Shown: positions 1-12,500, numbered from the stretch's first letter. The stretch is 64,000 bases of DNA from Symbiodinium natans (GCA_905221605.1 CAJNDS010000635.1:232001-296000); one strand, 5' to 3'. Notes: generated by a model from the letters alone, not told the origin. Made by a program: numbers and translations.

Positions 1-66
1 AAGATCGAAGAGCGATCTTTCAAATCGGGACGGCACGTGCGTGCGCATGCAGCAGCACGTGTTCGA

Positions 67-3000
67 TCAGGCCTCCTCAGAGGCTTCGGTCGGCAGGCCC
101 TCGTCGTGGCTCTCTGCCGCATCCTCATGAGATGCCTCGTCCTCAGCCTTGCGCTTCTTGCTGGCCTTCGCCTTCTTGCTTCCTTTCGCCTTCGCCTTTC
201 CCTTTGCTGTTGCCTTTCCCTTTGCTTTTGCCGTTCTTCCATCAGGTGTGTGGTCGTAGCCTCCCATCTTCTGCAGCTTCAGCCTCGAATCTGCAGTCCG
301 GCCATCGCGGTGGGTGTACGACGCCCACTCGGACCCTTGCTGCTTGCCCTTCGTCCTGAGCCTGTACTCCAGCAATCGCCAACCATGCATTAAACGCATG
401 CATGCTACGGACTGGTAAACGCACATCGAGCTCAATCAAGGCACCTTATCTCCTTGTACCACCCACCTTGAAGTTCCACCGTCCGGATAGCGGCCTGAGG
501 CGCCCGTTTCCTGCCCGCGAGGGAGAAATAGAGCTCGATTCAGCTTGCATGCATGCGTGCAACGCTTGTAAGATTGGATCCTGCCTTCCAGTCGACCTTT
601 CAGCCCTGATGAGAGCTAGTTGCTCCGCCGGAGAGATAGGCGGTTCGGCGTGGGCCGCCGCCGCAGCCGCGTGAACCGGCGCGAGATCCACGCGCGCCAA
701 GTGCGCGCAAATGGCCCGTCCCGGTCTGGGTATGGAGAATACGACATCGGCCGAAGCCGAGCGCCTCAACTCCTTACAAGAAAAAGCTTTGGCCCGGAAT
801 AGGGTTCATAAGGATTAAGGGTGTTAAGGTGTACGGTTTATAGGGTTTAAGCTTGAATTATAATGTTCAAAATTATCATTAATCCTAGGAGCTCTTCTGG
901 GCTTCTTGGCTGCCGGAGCCTGCAGTCGATCGAGGAATATGCAATGAAATTTGTAGATATATATCTATGGGGTTTAGAGTTTAGGGTTTCGGGTTTAGGA
1001 TTTAGGGTTTATATATATATATAACATGCATATTATCGTACGTATCGATCTCTCTCTATATATATAAATAGATCTCGAGAGATATATGTATATATATATA
1101 TGTAAGAGGTCCGAGGTTTCATAGCCTAAGCCCTTATATACCCTAATTTTCTCGAAACCCTAAACCCTAAACCCTTATTCGGCCTCATCTTCTTTCTTCT
1201 CCTCTTCTTCATTCCCCTCCTCCTCCTTTCCCTGCTCCTCTCCTGAGTCCTGGCCTTCTTCCTCATCTTGTGCAACGTTGCCTGCCCCATCTTCTTCCTC
1301 CTCCCCCTGCTCCTCTCCTGGCTCCTGGGCATCCTGGATCCTGCGCGGGCCTGCCTTGGCATTCTTCGTCCTCTTCCTCCCGCTCCTGAGCAGGGCTGCT
1401 TGGGCATTCTTCTTCAACCTCCTCCTCCCCCTGCTCCTCTCCTGGGTCCTGTGCGGGGCTGCCTTGGTCCTCTTCCTGCTGCTCCTCTCCTGAATCCTGG
1501 GCAGGGTTTCCTGAGCATTCTTCTTCGCCCTCCTCCTCCCCCTGCTCCTCTCCTGGATCCTGTTCTTCTTGAACCTCCGCCTCCTCTTCCTCCTCCTCGC
1601 CCGGATCCTGCGCGGGGCTGCTTTGGCAGTCTTCTTGAACCTCCTCCTCCTCTTCCTCCTCTTCCTCCTCTCCTGGATCCTGCGCGGGGCTGCTTTGGCG
1701 TTCTTCTTGAACCTCCTCCTCCTCCTCTTCCTCCTCCTCTCCTGGATCCTGCGCGGGGCTTTGGCGTTCTTCTTGAACCTCCTGCTCCTCTTCCTCCTCC
1801 TCCTCTCCTGGATCCTGCGCGGGGCTTTGGCATTCTTCTTGAACCTCCTCCTCCTCTGCCTCCTCCTCCTCCTCTCCTGGATCCTGCGCGGGGCTGCTTT
1901 GGCGTTCTTCTTGAACCTCCTCCTCCTCCTCTTCCTCCCCCTCCTCTCCTGGATCCTGCGCGGGGCTGCTTTGGCGTTCTTCTCCCTCCTCCTCCTCTAC
2001 CTCCTCCTCCTGCTCTCCTGGATCCTGCGCGGGGCTGCTTTGGCGTTCTTCTCCCTCCTCCTCCTCTTCCTCCCCCTCCTCTCCTGCATCCTGCACGGAG
2101 CTTCTTTGGCATTCTTCCTCCTCCTCTTCCTGCTGCTCCTCTCCTGGATCCTGCGCAGGGCTGCCTTGGCATTCTTCTTCAACCTCCTCCTCCGCTTCCT
2201 CTCCTGCCCCGGTGCCGTGGCTTTCTTCTTCAACCTCCTCCTCTTCCTCTGCCTGCTCCTCTCGTCCTGAATCCTGGCCCTGTTCTTCACCGTCCTCCTC
2301 ACGATTTGCTTCCTCCTGCATGCACGCAACCCTAAACCCTAAACCGAAACCCGAGACCCTAAAAACCCTAAACCCTAAACCCTAAACCCTAAACCCTAAA
2401 CCCTAAACCCTAAACCCTAAACCCTAAACCCTAAACCCTAAACTTAAACCCTAAACCCTAAACCCCTAAAACCCTAAACCCTAAACCCCTAAACCCTAGC
2501 CTGCATGTATCCCAAAAAGACCCTGAACCCTAAGCCTCCATCCTAAGAGCCTAAACAGTATAAACCTGAACCCTCAGTTCTGCAAAAGGCTCGCCTATAG
2601 GGGGGGGGGGGGGGTTAAAGCCGAAGTATAGGCTACAGTCGGCCGGTTTAAGCTAGGGTATGGGGCAGTATATAATGCATACATAGTTAGGGAAAAGCCC
2701 TAAAATCGGCTATGGCATTTCATCACGAAACCAACATGAAGGGAACGAGCCCCAAATGACAGATTGTGTTGAAGCGTAGAGCAGCAGGCACACCAAAATC
2801 CTGCCTGTAGCATACCCAATTCCCCCACCCCAGCAAATTACCTCGAAGGGCTCGTTCAAGGATTGTAGGATCGCAGATAACTCCCGCTGCACATGATCGA
2901 GATCGACCGCCTGCCACGGTTTAGGGTTTAGGGTTTAGGGTTTAGGGTTTAGGGTTTAGGGTTTGGGGTTTGGGGTTTAGGGTTTAGGGTTTCGGGTTTT

Positions 3001-6000
3001 GGGTTTAGGGTTTAGGGTTTGTGGTTTAGGGTTTAGGGTTTAGGGTTTGTTTAGGGTTTAATTAGGGTTTGGGGTTTAGGGTTTAGGGTTTAGGGTTTAG
3101 GGTGTAGGGTGTAGGGTTTAGGGCTAGGGCGTAGGGTTATACGTGTATGGGTTTGGGCCTATAGACATCGAGAGCTAGGATATCGAGCTAAAGACAGGCC
3201 GGGGGATCCAGGGGATGATGGCAAAATATATCGGGCTCTGGAGCTAGTGACCCGGGACACCACGCCTGCGTCTCGGCATTGTCGGGATCCATCGATCTCG
3301 AGCTCATCCTGCGATCGATGTACACCAGGAATAGATATTATACACTTGCCGGATGCAATGCTCATGTGTCAATATGGCATCTGTCCTGGGGAATTGCCCT
3401 TTCACTTTCGGCACACCTTTCTTCTCATTCTCCTCGTGTCGGCTCTTGCGCCTTCCTTCTTGCACACTACGCACGCAGCGTGCCATCATTGCATCGCACT
3501 TGTCGGCCTCCGGGGACACACCAAAGCCACAGGCACATGGGCAGAGTCGAAGACACTTCCATGCATGCATTGTTAATATGTATGTGGCCTGCACCGAAGC
3601 CCATGACTCAACATCCAAACCACGAGGGCCTCGATCGATCGGTCAGAAATTAGTGCTTGCGCGCGCAGAATACATGGGACATGTCTTGAGGCTGCAGCAA
3701 ATGTTGTGCTGTGTGTGGATTTGCTTGATCACGTTGAGGATTGTGGCACGCGAAGGCCGTCTCTTCAAGCACCTTATGCTTTGTAAATCGTTCGCGGGAA
3801 AGCCAAAATTAATGCACTAGCGGCGGCCATACATGCATGCATGTGAGTGCCCGACGCTCCAGTGAAGGCGTCACGCAGCCACTTGTTCCTTTTGCGTCGA
3901 ATATCTCCACCTTCCAAGGTAGCGACGTCCCCCCAAACACATGCGCGGACGAGATCGTATACGTCGATCTAGCTGAGTTAAATTTCAACTGCACATGCAG
4001 GCTGGCCTGCCAGGAGCTCCCCGTTTTTCCGAACTTCAGGCACATTCAAGTGGAGAACCATACTCTGGTAGAGCTTCCTCGGATCAGGTCAGGATGCAAC
4101 ACGCACAGCCGAAACACACTGGCACATGTGCACACACGCTCCACCGCTGGCAAGATGCTCTTGCACGCCTTCTCCAGGCTTCGGTCGTGGCATAGCTGCA
4201 CGTGGTGCCTCGATCTATACCGGAACAACACATGAAATGCTCATGAGCATATGCGTGGAACTTCGACTGCAAGCAGCATGTGTGCAGTCCAAGTCACAGA
4301 TCGAGTGATCGAAATCTCGATCGAGGCCAGCAATTGCGCAATCGAGGCGCACGCAAGGCTTGCTCAAAATATGTTGTTCACACATGTGTCCCAGGATATG
4401 TGCTGCATGCATGGACGGGTGTATTAATGAATGGCACGTGCATCTTTAGCAACCTATATACATGTTTCACCTCACATCACGGGCCCCCCAGTACTCGAAC
4501 AAAATCCTTCGTATGACATGAAAGCATGTACACGCATGTGCCGGCACGCATGCAACCTGCAGGTTTAGGGTTTAGGGTTTAGGGTTTAAATTAGGGTTTA
4601 GGGTTTAGGGTTTAGGGTTTAGGGTTTAGGGTTTAGGGTTTAGCATGACCCTTTATTCGGCCAGCTTTCGAATCCCAGCAGCAGACATCGATCTGGATCG
4701 AATTGAGAGCAGAATTGCATATAGGATATCTGGATCGCATTGATAACATACTCGCATCGGATATATCGATCTGGATCACATAGATAGCATCGCATCGGGC
4801 GCCCAAAGCATCAGATCGGATCGGATATGGTTTACACCTCGGGTGTCAAAACAAATTTAAAGTATATGCGATTATATGTTATCCATGCATGCATTGCACT
4901 CACTGCACCCAAGGATCTCAAGCAGATTCATGGTCACGAGGCACTCGATTTGGCGATCTTGGCTTGGGGCTGAAAGAGTTTTGGATTTAGGGCTCAGGGT
5001 TTAGGCGTTTAGGGCTCAGGGTTTAGGGCTAAGGGTTCTAGGCTATTGGGACTTATATATATATATATATTTATATATATATACGGTTGACGTCTTGGGT
5101 TTTGGGCTCAGCTAGGGTTAAGGTTTAGGGTTCTTGGTGATTCGGGCTTACACGGTTGAAGGCTTCGATGGGGGTTTGGGCGTCTTGGCCCTCAACCCTA
5201 AACCCCAAACCCTAAACCCTAAACCCTGCCTGCGGTTCGGCCAGCTATGCGGGAGCGACAAAACCCTAAACCCTAAACCCTAAACCATAAACCCTAAACC
5301 CTAAACCCTTAAACCCTAAACCCTAAACCCTAAACCTTGAACCCTAAACCCTACCCTAAACCCCAAACTGTAGGGTGCAGGGTTTGCGCCCCCCAGGCCC
5401 GGGTGCCCTCCTCCCCCCCCCACCCCCAGTATGATTGAAACCCTCAACCCTAAACCCTCAAGCCTTAAGGCCGAAACCGTCCACCCGAAAACCTATAATT
5501 AAGCCCCAAACCCCTGAGGCCTAAACACTCAACCCTTAACCCTCTAGCCCTCAACACTAAAGTCTTACTGAGGCCGGGAAGTCCGCAACTCTTTAACCCA
5601 AAACCCTAAACCCTAATCCCTAAACCCTTATAGATCGCAGGCGCTGCTCTCGAAGTTCCGGGCCACGTGGTTGCCTGCGCGGTGATAGGGTCTTGGGGCA
5701 TATATATCTGGGCTTGGGTTTATTAGGGTACATGTTAAATTTATGCCCTGTGCTTGGGTTTTGTTAGGGTGTTTGAGTAAGGTCGGGGCCGGGGTTTAAG
5801 TTTATAGGGTTTCGGGTTTATCTGGGTTTAGACCTCGATCAGGGTTTTAGGGTTTAGGGTCTATATATATAAAGGGGTTGATTCGGGTTCAGGGTATGTA
5901 GATCGGGTTTCGGGTTTCGGATTTAGGGACTACGGTTCAGTCTTCAGGGTTTAGGGTTTCCGGTTTTTCGACAGATCAGATCTGGTATATAATAAGGTAT

Positions 6001-7839
6001 AATTAGGGTTTAGGGTTCAGGGTTTAAAATGTAAATAGGGTTTAACTAGGGCTTAAAATCAGGGTGTCGGGTTTCATGATAGGGTTGGCCTCAAAAAAGG
6101 CTCGATCAATATTCGGGCTTAGGGTTTTGGGCTTGAATTCGGGCTTATAGGGATTTAGGTTTCAGGGTTTAGGGTTTAGGGTTTAGGGTTTAGGGTTTAG
6201 GGTTTAGGGTTTAGGGTTTAGGGTGTTTAGCCGGCAGAAGTCAGGGCCGGTCGAGAATGCAGGCCCTTGGCCAATGCCAGTTCATGGCCCAGAGTGTTAA
6301 TGCCATGGGTCTCCCAAAAGATGGGCTCCACGGGCTCGAGCCCGGACATCCGTGAGGTCGATGATGACGGCCGGCAAAATTTGTTTGTGCTCAACTCCCT
6401 CGGCAGGGCCGGAGGGTGTTGGAGCATCGCGCAATCGCGCACAGCGTGCTCAGCCACACATTGGGCATTGCTCATTGCTCGGACGGTACAGATCATATGG
6501 TTTAGGGTTCGGGTGTTTAGGGTTTAGGGTTATTTATACATGTAGGGCTGCACGCAGTACCGCTAAGGGGCCCGCTTACTCTTCCTGGTAGGCGTTTTGG
6601 AATTTATTAGGTTTACGGATTTACACTGTACGTAAGGAGGGGTTCTAGGGTTTTAGGGTTCAAACGGGATTTAGAGTTATAATGGTGCAAGACCGAGGGT
6701 TTTAGGGTTTAGGGTTTAGGGGTCTAGGGGTCTAGGGGTTTAGGGGTTTGGTTTAGGGGTTTAGGGGTTTAGGGGTTTAGGGGTTTAGGGGTTTAGGGGT
6801 TTAGGGGTTTAGGGGTTTAGGGGTTTAGGGGCTTAGGGGCTTAGGGGTTTAGGGGTTAGGGGCTTAGGGGCTTAGGGGCTTAGGGGCTTAGCGGTTTAGG
6901 GGGGGCTTAGGGGTTTAGGGGTTTAGGGGTTTAGGGCTTTTAGGGCTTCGAGGTTGTGTTTTAGGGTTTTTAGGGTTTTTGGGGTTTGTAGGGTTTTTAG
7001 GGTGTTTAGGGTTTTTAGGGTTTTTACGGCGTTTAGGGTTTTTAGGGTTTTTAGGGTTTTTAGGGTTAGGGTTTCTAGGGTTTTTAGGGTGTTGGGGTGT
7101 TTCGGGTTCTTAGGGCTTTTTGGGTTTCTAGGGTTGGGTTTATAGGGTTTAGGGTTTAGGGTTTAGGGTATTAGGGTTTAGGGTTTAAGGTTCCCTGCCG
7201 ACCTCGATGCTGGCGCCGGCCAATCGAGCGCCGTTGTCCTTATGGCGAGTCACCCTAAAACCTTAAGGCCTAAACCCTATAAACTTAACCCTTTTCTAAA
7301 TTTAACCCTCAACCCCAAACCCCTAAACCGAAAACCGCTCAACCCAAATCCCTTGTAGCCCTGTACGCCCTATATATATATATATGTTTTGGATTAAGAC
7401 TGTTCCAAGGGCTGGTGGGGCTTCGGCGCTATAAAGATATTCTATTAAGAGACACTCATCGCATGGCCATGCATGCTGCGTGTGCCCCACATGAGCGAGC
7501 CAAGGCTCCGTTCTTGCCGCCTTCTTTGGCGGCTGCTGATGATCATCCGAGTCGAGCAAAAAGTTGAACGCATCCGTCTTCCACTTCTCCAAAGCCTCGC
7601 ATTAAATTCGGGGTGTTTTTTGTTACAAGGGGGGCCTTCGATCGACATGCGGAACTAGATCTAGGCCAGGGGACTCTAGCGAACGCACGTCTGGATGAGG
7701 GATTCATAACTTCATGCGGATCTGGTGGCAACATGGTGGCCTTCTTGCGAAGGCTTGCCATAACATTTTGGCGCCTCATCTTCTCCACCTCCCATGAAGT
7801 AAGCCCAGCAGTAGCCATGGCATCCGCAGGTATGCTCAT
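67..7839 (-). CDS. Gene A: unrecognised protein with acidic repeat exon and Lys/Ala-rich C-terminus
   Basis: The start exon is 7711-7839 (MSIPADAMATAGLTSWEVEK, then RKKATMLPPDPHE), with its ATG directly after CTAG. Then come 7491-7586 (KWKTDAFNFLLDSDDHQQPP), 7203-7254 (TRHKDNGARLAGASIE), a candidate near 6230-6370, a candidate near 5645-5680, 3417-3507 (ADKCDAMMARCVRSVQEG), 2842-2910 (VDLDHVQRELSAILQSLNEP), the Glu-rich exon from 2315, 585-622 (QLALIRAERSTG) and the terminal exon 67-361, with stop TGA at 67-69. Exons 2842, 2315, 585 and 67 are phase-compatible. The terminal exon carries two similar motifs (THRDGRTADSR and HTPDGRTAKAK), then an Ala/Lys/Gly tail and an acidic end. The mix of acidic repeats and a basic tail suggests a nuclear or nucleic-acid-associated protein, but no family is recognised. 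Confidence 0.55.
585..622 (-). CDS. Short internal exon of gene A
   Basis: Bounded by GGAG at the acceptor and a GC donor (GCAGGA), this 38-nt exon reads QLALIRAERSTG and leaves AG. That combines with the first G of exon 67-361 to give Arg, so the junction keeps phase. The open frame extends rightward without a clear alternative acceptor, so the 5' boundary is inferred from phase and from AG. Confidence 0.5.
1404..2315 (-). CDS. Glu-rich tandem-repeat exon of gene A
   Basis: After acceptor CATGCAG the frame opens EEANREEDGEEQGQ and continues as about a dozen imperfect units of the type SSPAQDPGE, a run of Glu, then VQEER. Units are roughly 55-75 bp, each marked by a GGATCC site, and length changes stay in multiples of three. 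The start is in phase with exon 2842-2910. The frame stays open to 1263, but near 1385-1410 the pattern jumps to another frame that continues the same Glu-rich motif to 1177. That implies either a frameshifting insertion of a partial unit or a splice donor near 1400. The opposite strand is also open here (Pro/Leu-rich); see rejected items. Confidence 0.45.
2328..2500 (+). repeat. CCCTAAA array (about 20 units)
   Basis: Nearly uninterrupted CCCTAAA heptamers, the plant/dinoflagellate-type telomere repeat, with a few indels (AAACCCC, AAACTTAAACC). The array sits immediately before the acceptor of the Glu-rich exon of gene A when read on the minus strand as TTTAGGG. It is internal to a gene, so it is an interstitial telomere-like array, not a chromosome end. 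Confidence 0.95.
2918..3130 (+). repeat. TTTAGGG array (about 27 units)
   Basis: TTTAGGG heptamers with scattered variants (TTTGGGG, TTTCGGG, TTTGTGG, GTGTAGGG). It begins 8 bp after exon 2842-2910 of gene A, so in gene sense it forms a CCCTAAA-rich stretch directly upstream of that exon's acceptor. Confidence 0.95.
3520..4550. other. Intronic block of distinct composition (gene A)
   Basis: About 1 kb almost free of telomere-like repeats, rich in TGCATGCATG, CGATCG and CACATG-type words. A minus-strand stretch near 3840-3920 can read DIRRKRNKWLRDAF, a possible exon, but two other frames compete. Nothing else could be assigned. Confidence 0.4.
4562..4645 (+). repeat. TTTAGGG array
   Basis: About eleven near-perfect heptamers with one AAATTAGGG variant. 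It marks the left end of the 3.1-4.55 kb block that otherwise lacks telomere-like repeats. Confidence 0.9.
5190..5365 (+). repeat. CCCTAAA arrays flanking a short unique block
   Basis: Two CCCTAAA runs (5195-5227 and 5261-5360) are separated by about 35 bp of unique GC-rich sequence. That short island could be a micro-exon of gene A, but it has no convincing frame. Confidence 0.8.
6700..6935 (+). repeat. Octamer array TTTAGGGG
   Basis: Here the heptamer has become an octamer with four Gs. About 25 copies are present, some reading CTTAGGGG. The change is uniform across the array, which points to local expansion of one mutated unit. It is followed directly by a different variant at 6955-7145. 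Confidence 0.9.
6955..7145 (+). repeat. GTTTTTAGG(G)-type variant array
   Basis: The repeat changes to nonamer-like units with five Ts (GGGTTTTTA) and variants such as GGGTGTT. The plus strand of this array gives a spurious frame rich in RVF units. It is not coding. Confidence 0.85.
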
Positions 7840-9454
7840 CTAGACTATAAATAATTTGTATATGTCGACAATTTGCACGTGTGGCAATGTGCTCATGATT
7901 GCTCGATGTCATGCCTCGACCACTCCTTATCAGTTTGCCACGAAACGGCAACGACTCCAAAAACAGGTCACTTCGAGGCCTTTCCGCTCAGGAATGAAAT
8001 GTATGGCCCGAACCCAACACTTGGAAGCTCCTGGTTAGCTTGTGGGCTTACGCCTTAGGCTCCCAGGCTCCTGCGCCCTGGCACCTTGAGGTTTGGGCCT
8101 CAGGACTTGAACCAGAAGCTGCAGACATAGGCCCCTAAACCCCGTGAACCTCAAACCCAATGAACCCTGAACCCGAAACCCGAAACCCGAAACCCGACAT
8201 ACACGGAAAACCTGAACCTGATCATCCAAAGCCGAAGGCGCTTGGAGGGACGGAGCCTTACATCACTTCCATAGATAACCCAGAAAGGCTCACAAGTAAA
8301 CCCCCTTCTCAGTTGCTTTGCGGCGTCAACTTTCGGATAAGAGGGGGTAGAGACTTGGCTTGGTAGTTTTTGCTGATCTCTTGTTCGACCCCTCTTGAAA
8401 GATTCACATCTGCACTGGTCCCCTCAGAAGCAAAAACCCTAAACCCTAAACCCTTATTCCCAGCTTTCGGGGTTTGTGCCGAAGCCCCAAGTGCCCTGAA
8501 AGCCCCTGGTCACGGCTGCTGCTTGATGGACACTGAGGGTGGGATCCTAGGCAGCGGCTCGAAAGCGACGTGCTTTCATTAGGCTGAGGGCTCAGGGGTC
8601 CAGGGGAGCCTTTGCAGGTTGTACCTAGATGAGGGAGACGCGAAATGCACCTGGAGGCTTGCTTGAGGCTTGTAGGCTTGGTCTGTGCAGCTCGGCGGGT
8701 GGGGACTTCCTTGGGACCTTTCTCCCTTCGAGCTCACCCCAACAGATGGTGATTCGGGGAATCCGCAGCCCTTTGCCATCCCCGCAAGAACCTGAAGCGC
8801 CAGAGTTGGGCCAGGGCACTTTAGCATGCCTCCTCTCGTGATCTTGACAGTCCTTGGCCACCCGAAGACATCGAGATGTGCTGACTCCTCTGTGTGACTG
8901 GAAGAAGTCCTAGGATTGTGGGTTGAGGCTAAAAGCCCCGAATAGTGACAGGGATTGTTTCGGGTGTGGGGACATGGAGTTCTTGGGGCTCACGCTTTCA
9001 TGTCCCGTTCGAAGGATCCACTGAGTAGCGGGCACATATTTCTGATTGCCAGGAAGTGCCCCGACATCGTACCTGATTACGAGCTCATCAGCTTGGGGCA
9101 TATAGCTGAGCCGAACCCTAAGCCTGCGCCTTTTAAAAACTCGGATGGAGGGTGTCGTGGCCTTCGGTTGAGGGTCCTTTGTCTCGCTGCTTCCGTCAAA
9201 GAGTTTCGGGTTTGAGGGTTAGGCCGATGGCCGTCACCAGTCTTGCACAACCCCAGCTGGGCACTGTCTCTTCCTGAGGAAGGCATCAAAGGTCTCGAAT
9301 TTGGGGTCGGCCTGCCGAAGATCTAAATTCAGCACCAAACTTCACCGCTTCAGATCCCTACAGACCCTGCTTGATTGAGAACCCACGCAGCTTACAGCAA
9401 ATGCATTGGCGCTGTACTGGTCGGACACCGCCGTGGCAGACATCCGATAACACC

Positions 9455-9507
<53 letters not shown>

Positions 9508-9517
9508 ACCCTAAACC
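7840..9517. other. Spacer between genes B and A
   Basis: Contains scattered CCCGAAA/CCCTAAA units near 8160-8200 and 8437-8455, and open frames on both strands at 8.6-9.1 kb, none with a supported splice context. I see no convincing gene here. Confidence 0.4.
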
Positions 9518-9530
9518 CTAAACCCTAAAC
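9450..9530 (+). repeat. CCCTCAA heptamer array
   Basis: About nine perfect CCCTCAA units, a single-base variant of CCCTAAA, followed without a break by three canonical units. The uniform variant shows local homogenisation. The proposed stop codon of gene B lies in the canonical part. Confidence 0.92.
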
Positions 9531-12500
9531 ATCCGATAAAAGTCAGGAGGTTCTGTTAGACGTCGACGCGCCAGAACAGGCAGCTTCCTACTTCCCTGAA
9601 TACCCTGCGTGCTGATCCGTCGACTTGAAAACTCCTCACGCTGTCAGTAGTAGATATGGCTGTGAAGGGCGACTATGTGTACGCGCGCACATTCATGCTG
9701 CAGGCATGTGGGCGGGGATAGGGGAGGGGAGGGGATGGGTTGGGGATCGGGGCTTTTCGGAGGGGAGGGAGATCGGGGCTTCTACGGAGTCTGGGATTGA
9801 GGATTTGGAGGTTAGGGTTTAGGGTTGGCCGCTGTGTCTGCAACTACGCCAGGGTGGAGGGCTTGGGGCCTTGGATTGTTTCCTCGACCAGCGGGAAGAA
9901 CTTCAACCCTAAACCTTTGAACCCTTGACCTAAACCCTGAACCCTAAACCCTGAAACCTAAACCCCGAACCGCGATCCCTTCTCCGAGCGCCTTGGTGCC
10001 GTCACTAGCGACAGCCTGCATGGGCCAACGCCCCCCCAATCCCCCCCCAAAAGCTCGGAAAAGAGCCGCACACTGAGCCGGACCTCAAGGAACCCAAGAA
10101 AGCAACTTTGTTCTTAGGTTCTTCCTGCAACATCCCAACCATATGAATTGCATGGTTAAGCAACCTACACAGTATCAGGCTTCGAGGTTCTCATTGGAGA
10201 CCCACAATGGAGCTCAGGCTCTATGATGGGACTGGGGACCCTAAATCAAAAAGACTGTTACAGATAGGGTTCAGGGTTCAGGGTTCAGGGTTCAGGGTTC
10301 AGGGTTCAGGGTTCAGGGTTTAGGGTATAGGGTTTAGGGTTTAGGGTACAGATGGGTAGTTGCTGAGCTTCTGATAGCCGATAGCCCTCGCATGCAGCTT
10401 TGCGGCACCCTCGATTCAGGAAACTGCGCACAGGAAGCTGGTAATCAGAGCGTAGCAATCATAACGACCATGATAATTCATTCACTCACCATATAGAGGA
10501 AGTTATAAACAATAAGCAGTTCCTAACACATAAAATCATAAGAATACAAAAGCATGACAAGAATAGCAACATAATTCATATTACTTTTTTAGAACTGCGT
10601 GTGCATCATTGTGGCAAAGGAACGCCGTGCCTTCACAGCATAACTTACCACAAGAGCTTCGAGGGCCCGGAACAGCCCCTCGCAACCTCACATGTCACCG
10701 TATGCCCGGAACCAAGTGCTCACAAGAGATGTTCAAGCCTTCTGTCGTTCCGAACTTTTCCCAGAAGACGAAGAAAGAACCTTGCAACTTGAGTTTTTTC
10801 CTGGGGTCTGTATACTCCAGAGCCCCAGGAGCCCAAATCCTGAACTCTTAAACCCTCCATCCCCGGAACCCTAACCCTAAAGCCTAAACCCTAAACCTAA
10901 ACCCTAAAGCCAAAACCCTATAAACCCTAAGTGACACACGCGTAGCTGCCTTGGGCGCAGAGCCTGAACTCGCTGGTGCCTCGGAGTTGGCACGCAGGGG
11001 CTTCGGGGGGGGGGGGGGTTAAGGGCTTTGAGAGGCTTTAAGGGCCTCCTTGAGGGCTCCAAGGGTTTTGGGGGCTTTAAGGGCTCTAAGGGGCCTTGGG
11101 GGGGTTCAAGGGTTTTAAGGGCTTTGGGGGCTTTAAGGGCTTTAAGGGGCCTTGAGAGCCCGAAGGGTTTTAGCTGCTTTAAGCGTTAAAGATAAGCCCT
11201 GATAGAAAGGAGGTTGAAGCTTGCGCAGCTTTAAAGATCTTGGAGGACTTCAAAGGTTGTGCGTTTTCCCCCGAGGCTTCTCGGGGTTTGGGGATACTTT
11301 CAATTTCTATGACGCGGAGCCCAGGCCTTGGGCCCGGGCTTGGGGACTGGGGCTTATGTGGGGCTTAGGTATCAGAGGTGTAGGATTCAGGGTTTGATCA
11401 GGGACACCAACCTCGAGACAGCAACATAAAGTTCCCTTTTCTGGAAGAATCAAGCACATGCATTGCAAGCCGTCCTTCGCACGGGCTTCTGGAACGAACG
11501 CGTGTGGATGCTGAGGCGGCAGCAGAAGAGCTGCTGGAACTGGAGCGGGGTGAAGTGGCTTCCGAAAATCCGGCGCTAAATTCTTAAAGCACCATTAACC
11601 CTCTGCCTGAACTACACTTCCTTGGTTTGCCGAAAGTGCGCAGGGTCGTCACAAGGGCTGAATGGGCTCGTCAAACCAAGCATGCTACCATTCTTGAACA
11701 ACTGTTATTCGACAAAACGGGCTCACCTGGTTTAGTCTAAGTACCTTGACGATCGATGCTGCCGCTTCTGACTCCACATTATGGCCTCCTGCGTCTCTGT
11801 GCACCTGAATGGTCTTGCAAAGAGTGTAGAAGATGTACAGGCCCCGATTGCTAAGGCTTCTGAGCCTCCAGATGCCATCAGTAAGCTTCTGCAGAGCTTT
11901 GGTTGTAGAATGTTGTAGATAGCTTATGTCGGAGGCTAGGGTTAACACACACGTCGCCCACCAGCAAGTTCAAACGCTCGAAACCCACAGTAGGTCCAAA
12001 TCAGGGCAGCTGTTCAAACGCATTCTGCAAGATGGCATCTGCGCATCTTCGCAAGACTGTGGCACCCGACCTAGGCCTCACAAACCCCGAACACCCTGCC
12101 CTACACCCTAAACCCTAAACCCTAAACGATCATAGCAAGACCTCGGTGCTGGTGCTGCGGATGGCCCAGCCTTACAGCATAAGTTGGCTCGGCACTAAAA
12201 ACCTGTACACACGTAAACCCCAAAGTGCCCAAACCATTAATCCCTCAATACAGGTTCAGTCTACGGCACAGTTTAAAGTTTCGTGCTTAGGGTTTAAGAA
12301 CCCGAAACCCTAAACCCTAAACCCTAAACCCTAAACACTAAGCCCAGGGGTCCAGGGCCTCAAGCACTCTTATGGTTTGCGACAGGGGGCGGGTTGTGGC
12401 TTCCGCGGATTGCTGTCGAGCTGAAAAGCCGAAGAGCTCCTCTGTTGTTAGGGTATAGGGGTTAGGGGTTCGGTTAGGGGCTTTTAGCGCTGTAATTAGG

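Noticed and set aside
1268-2335. 355-codon plus-strand Pro/Leu-rich open frame
   Set aside because: It is the mirror of the Glu-rich minus-strand exon. Repeat units in multiples of three keep both strands open. Only the minus frame has an acceptor in phase with a neighbouring exon, and it agrees with the strand of all other genes.
2328-2500. CRISPR-like or prokaryotic repeat array
   Set aside because: Units are 7 bp with no spacers; it is an interstitial telomere-like array in eukaryotic DNA.
6954-7145. RVFRVFRVF-type 63-codon frame
   Set aside because: Direct translation of the GGGTTTTTA repeat variant; not coding.
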